A stretch of 64,000 nt of DNA from Gymnorhina tibicen. Lineage: Eukaryota > Chordata > Aves > Passeriformes > Artamidae. The translations under genes were made by a program, and so were the position numbers. Positions 62,325 to 64,000 of this stretch are shown here, piece after piece. Position 1 is the first letter of the stretch. Each line of letters starts with the position of its first letter. The notes below the pieces were generated by a model. That model worked only from the letters and a program-made list of their open reading frames with translations. It had not been told where the DNA came from and did not search any database. Location of the stretch: NCBI GenBank assembly GCA_013399875.1, contig VXAZ01008153.1:62001-126000 (forward strand), in the 5' to 3' direction.

Positions 62325-64000
62325 CTGGAAAAAGAAGAAGCAGATAAACCGTATAAACGTGTATGGAAAGATGAATGACCTCTCCTTACACACTGCTAAT
62401 AATTGCTATGAGCTAAAATAACACCACTCTGACCATATTATTCAATTATAATTTATATTTACTCTTTTTTTTCCTAACTTTTTATGGAGCCCCTATATTC
62501 ACAATACACAGCAAATATCTAAAAGTTAAGATCCAAATTACAAAATTTGGTTCTAGCTATTTATAGGATTTATTAAAATGTGATAGAAGCAGAGAAATGG
62601 AGCTCTTCACCCTCTTGTTAAAAATTTTGGCTCAACTCAGGTCAGTAGGGTCAGAAAGTTAAAACTTTTAATACTGCTTCATCCTGGCAAAAAATGATGT
62701 TACACATTGATTCAAGATGAAAGACAGGATTTTGATTCAAAACTTCCAGTTCTGGTGTTTATAGGAATTGTCATTATCCCCCAGTAAATAATTAACTAAT
62801 TAAGTATTAAGTTCTCCCACAGTTCTGGTCACAGTTCTGTAACACCAGAAGCTACACTGGCCAGCTAAGCCAAAATCTTCTGCATGAGTCAAAGGTAACA
62901 GAGACAGGGAAAATAAGTGAGGAGGGAAGAAAAAGTGACAGCTAAGGATTGACAAGAAGAAATTAAGCCTGGTACTCAAGGTAACATCCAGAATTGGTGG
63001 GAACTGGTGGGATCATCTATCTTCCTTTTTCTGGCACTAATTAGGACAACATTATCATAAGGACATAAATGGTGAATTTGGGGATTGCAATGGCTGGAGA
63101 GACGAATGGAAGGAAAGTGAAATGTATTTTCTCCAGTGTAAAATCTGTCTGATACTACAATTCCTCCTCTGCTGCCTGTATCTTTCCAAACTTCTGGGCA
63201 CTTTTTTTATAAGCCCAAAAGACAAATTTCTGAGGCAACTTGTCCTCCTTGATTTTGTCCAGTAATTACATTTGCTTTCTGATACAAGTTCCTTCATATC
63301 TGATTTCCCTCTCCCTTTGTTTACTGTTCACATTTCTAACAAGATCTTTGGGTGGTCTCAAACAATTCTGTTTGGACTAATCTGTAACTTTTGCTGACAT
63401 CTGTAAACAATTTTATGGAACGGGCTGAGTTGGACTTCTGTTCCACGGGACAACTTGGATCTCACCACAATAGCCATGAGCAAGTACCCTAATTTATCAG
63501 TGTCTCCTGAGGTACAGTGAGGACAAGTAAGAGACCAAGAATGTAGATTTGTTAGTGCATGCAACATGCTCACAGGACACAGAAGAAAATTCCACTTGGA
63601 TTACTGAGAACAAGCCAACTCCCTGCACACGAGCCTCCTTCAGCAGACATGGTGGCCAAAGAGCTGCTGAAGCTGTCACAGGCTCCCTGGAATGGCTCCA
63701 AGGTGCAGGTTTGGCCACAAGGGAAAGAGCATCTCCAGTACAATTCCTTAACTCAGCTCAGACACTGGCTGATTCTGTCCATGGGATCTGAGGGACCCTG
63801 AGGAGCAGAAGGCAGCAGCACAACCTGTGACAGTACCCAGCACTCCAATGGGGAGCATCCAGGGAACAGTCACCGGCTCATCTCCCCTCCTGTTCCGTGC
63901 CACATTAAACAATAAGGGAGAACTCCAACACTGTCCAACACAGTCCCCAGCTCTTCATTCTCTAAGGCTGTCAGCTCAACATTTTACAAGTATTTAACTC
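62325..64000. other. HMCN1 intron, upstream part, partial
   Basis: Runs to the window edge. I looked on the minus strand for the missing first half of w1 (a PP-start, strand B Cys, strand C Trp exon ending in phase 2) and did not find it. No repeat recognised. Confidence 0.65.

Noticed and set aside
62325..64000. First half of Ig w1 inside the window
   Set aside because: No minus-strand stretch here has the strand B Cys and strand C Trp pattern with a phase 2 donor.

Overview
This 64 kb window is a stretch of bird nuclear DNA. It carries the middle of one very large gene on the minus strand, hemicentin-1 (HMCN1, fibulin-6), a secreted extracellular-matrix protein built from a long row of I-set immunoglobulin (Ig) domains. 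The bird assignment rests on 22 CR1 LINE 3' ends, with their Ttccaacccaaaccattctrtgattctrtg-type termini (here interrupted or diverged), and on LTR sequences of a kind I associate with songbirds. The gene assignment rests on domain-by-domain resemblance, in the same order, to what I remember of human hemicentin-1. No database search was run.

I reconstructed 50 exons encoding 27 complete Ig domains plus the second half of one more. I call them w1 to w28, in transcript order from high to low coordinates. They total 7,709 coding bases (about 12% of the window), with no internal stop and no frameshift. Every domain-to-domain intron is phase 1, so each domain is a self-contained module. Five domains (w2, w6, w7, w14, w26) sit on single exons. 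The other 22 complete domains are split by one intron whose position and phase vary. By memory of the human protein these are roughly Ig domains 8 to 35 of 44. The N-terminal VWA region and the C-terminal thrombospondin, nidogen-G2F and EGF modules lie outside the window (5' parts beyond 64000, 3' parts below position 1).

Layout on the + strand coordinates: 504-12274 holds w28 to w21, densest between 9.3 and 12.3 kb. A 2.9 kb intron follows. 15138-25179 holds w20 to w16, with several CR1s. 27606-36309 holds w15 to w12. 36310-41520 is the largest intron and holds three CR1s and two LTR-like sequences. 41521-53483 holds w11 to w6. 55431-62324 holds w5 to w1. The rest is intron.

Points of interest are two apparent GC-AG introns (domains w24 and w18), a minisatellite that forms the splice acceptor of w26 and carries extra copies of it, an eight-residue shortening of w10, tandem in-frame acceptors, and CR1 copies lying against splice sites. 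I see no second gene, RNA gene, CRISPR array or novel system. The longer + strand open frames are antisense to HMCN1 exons or lie in repeats.
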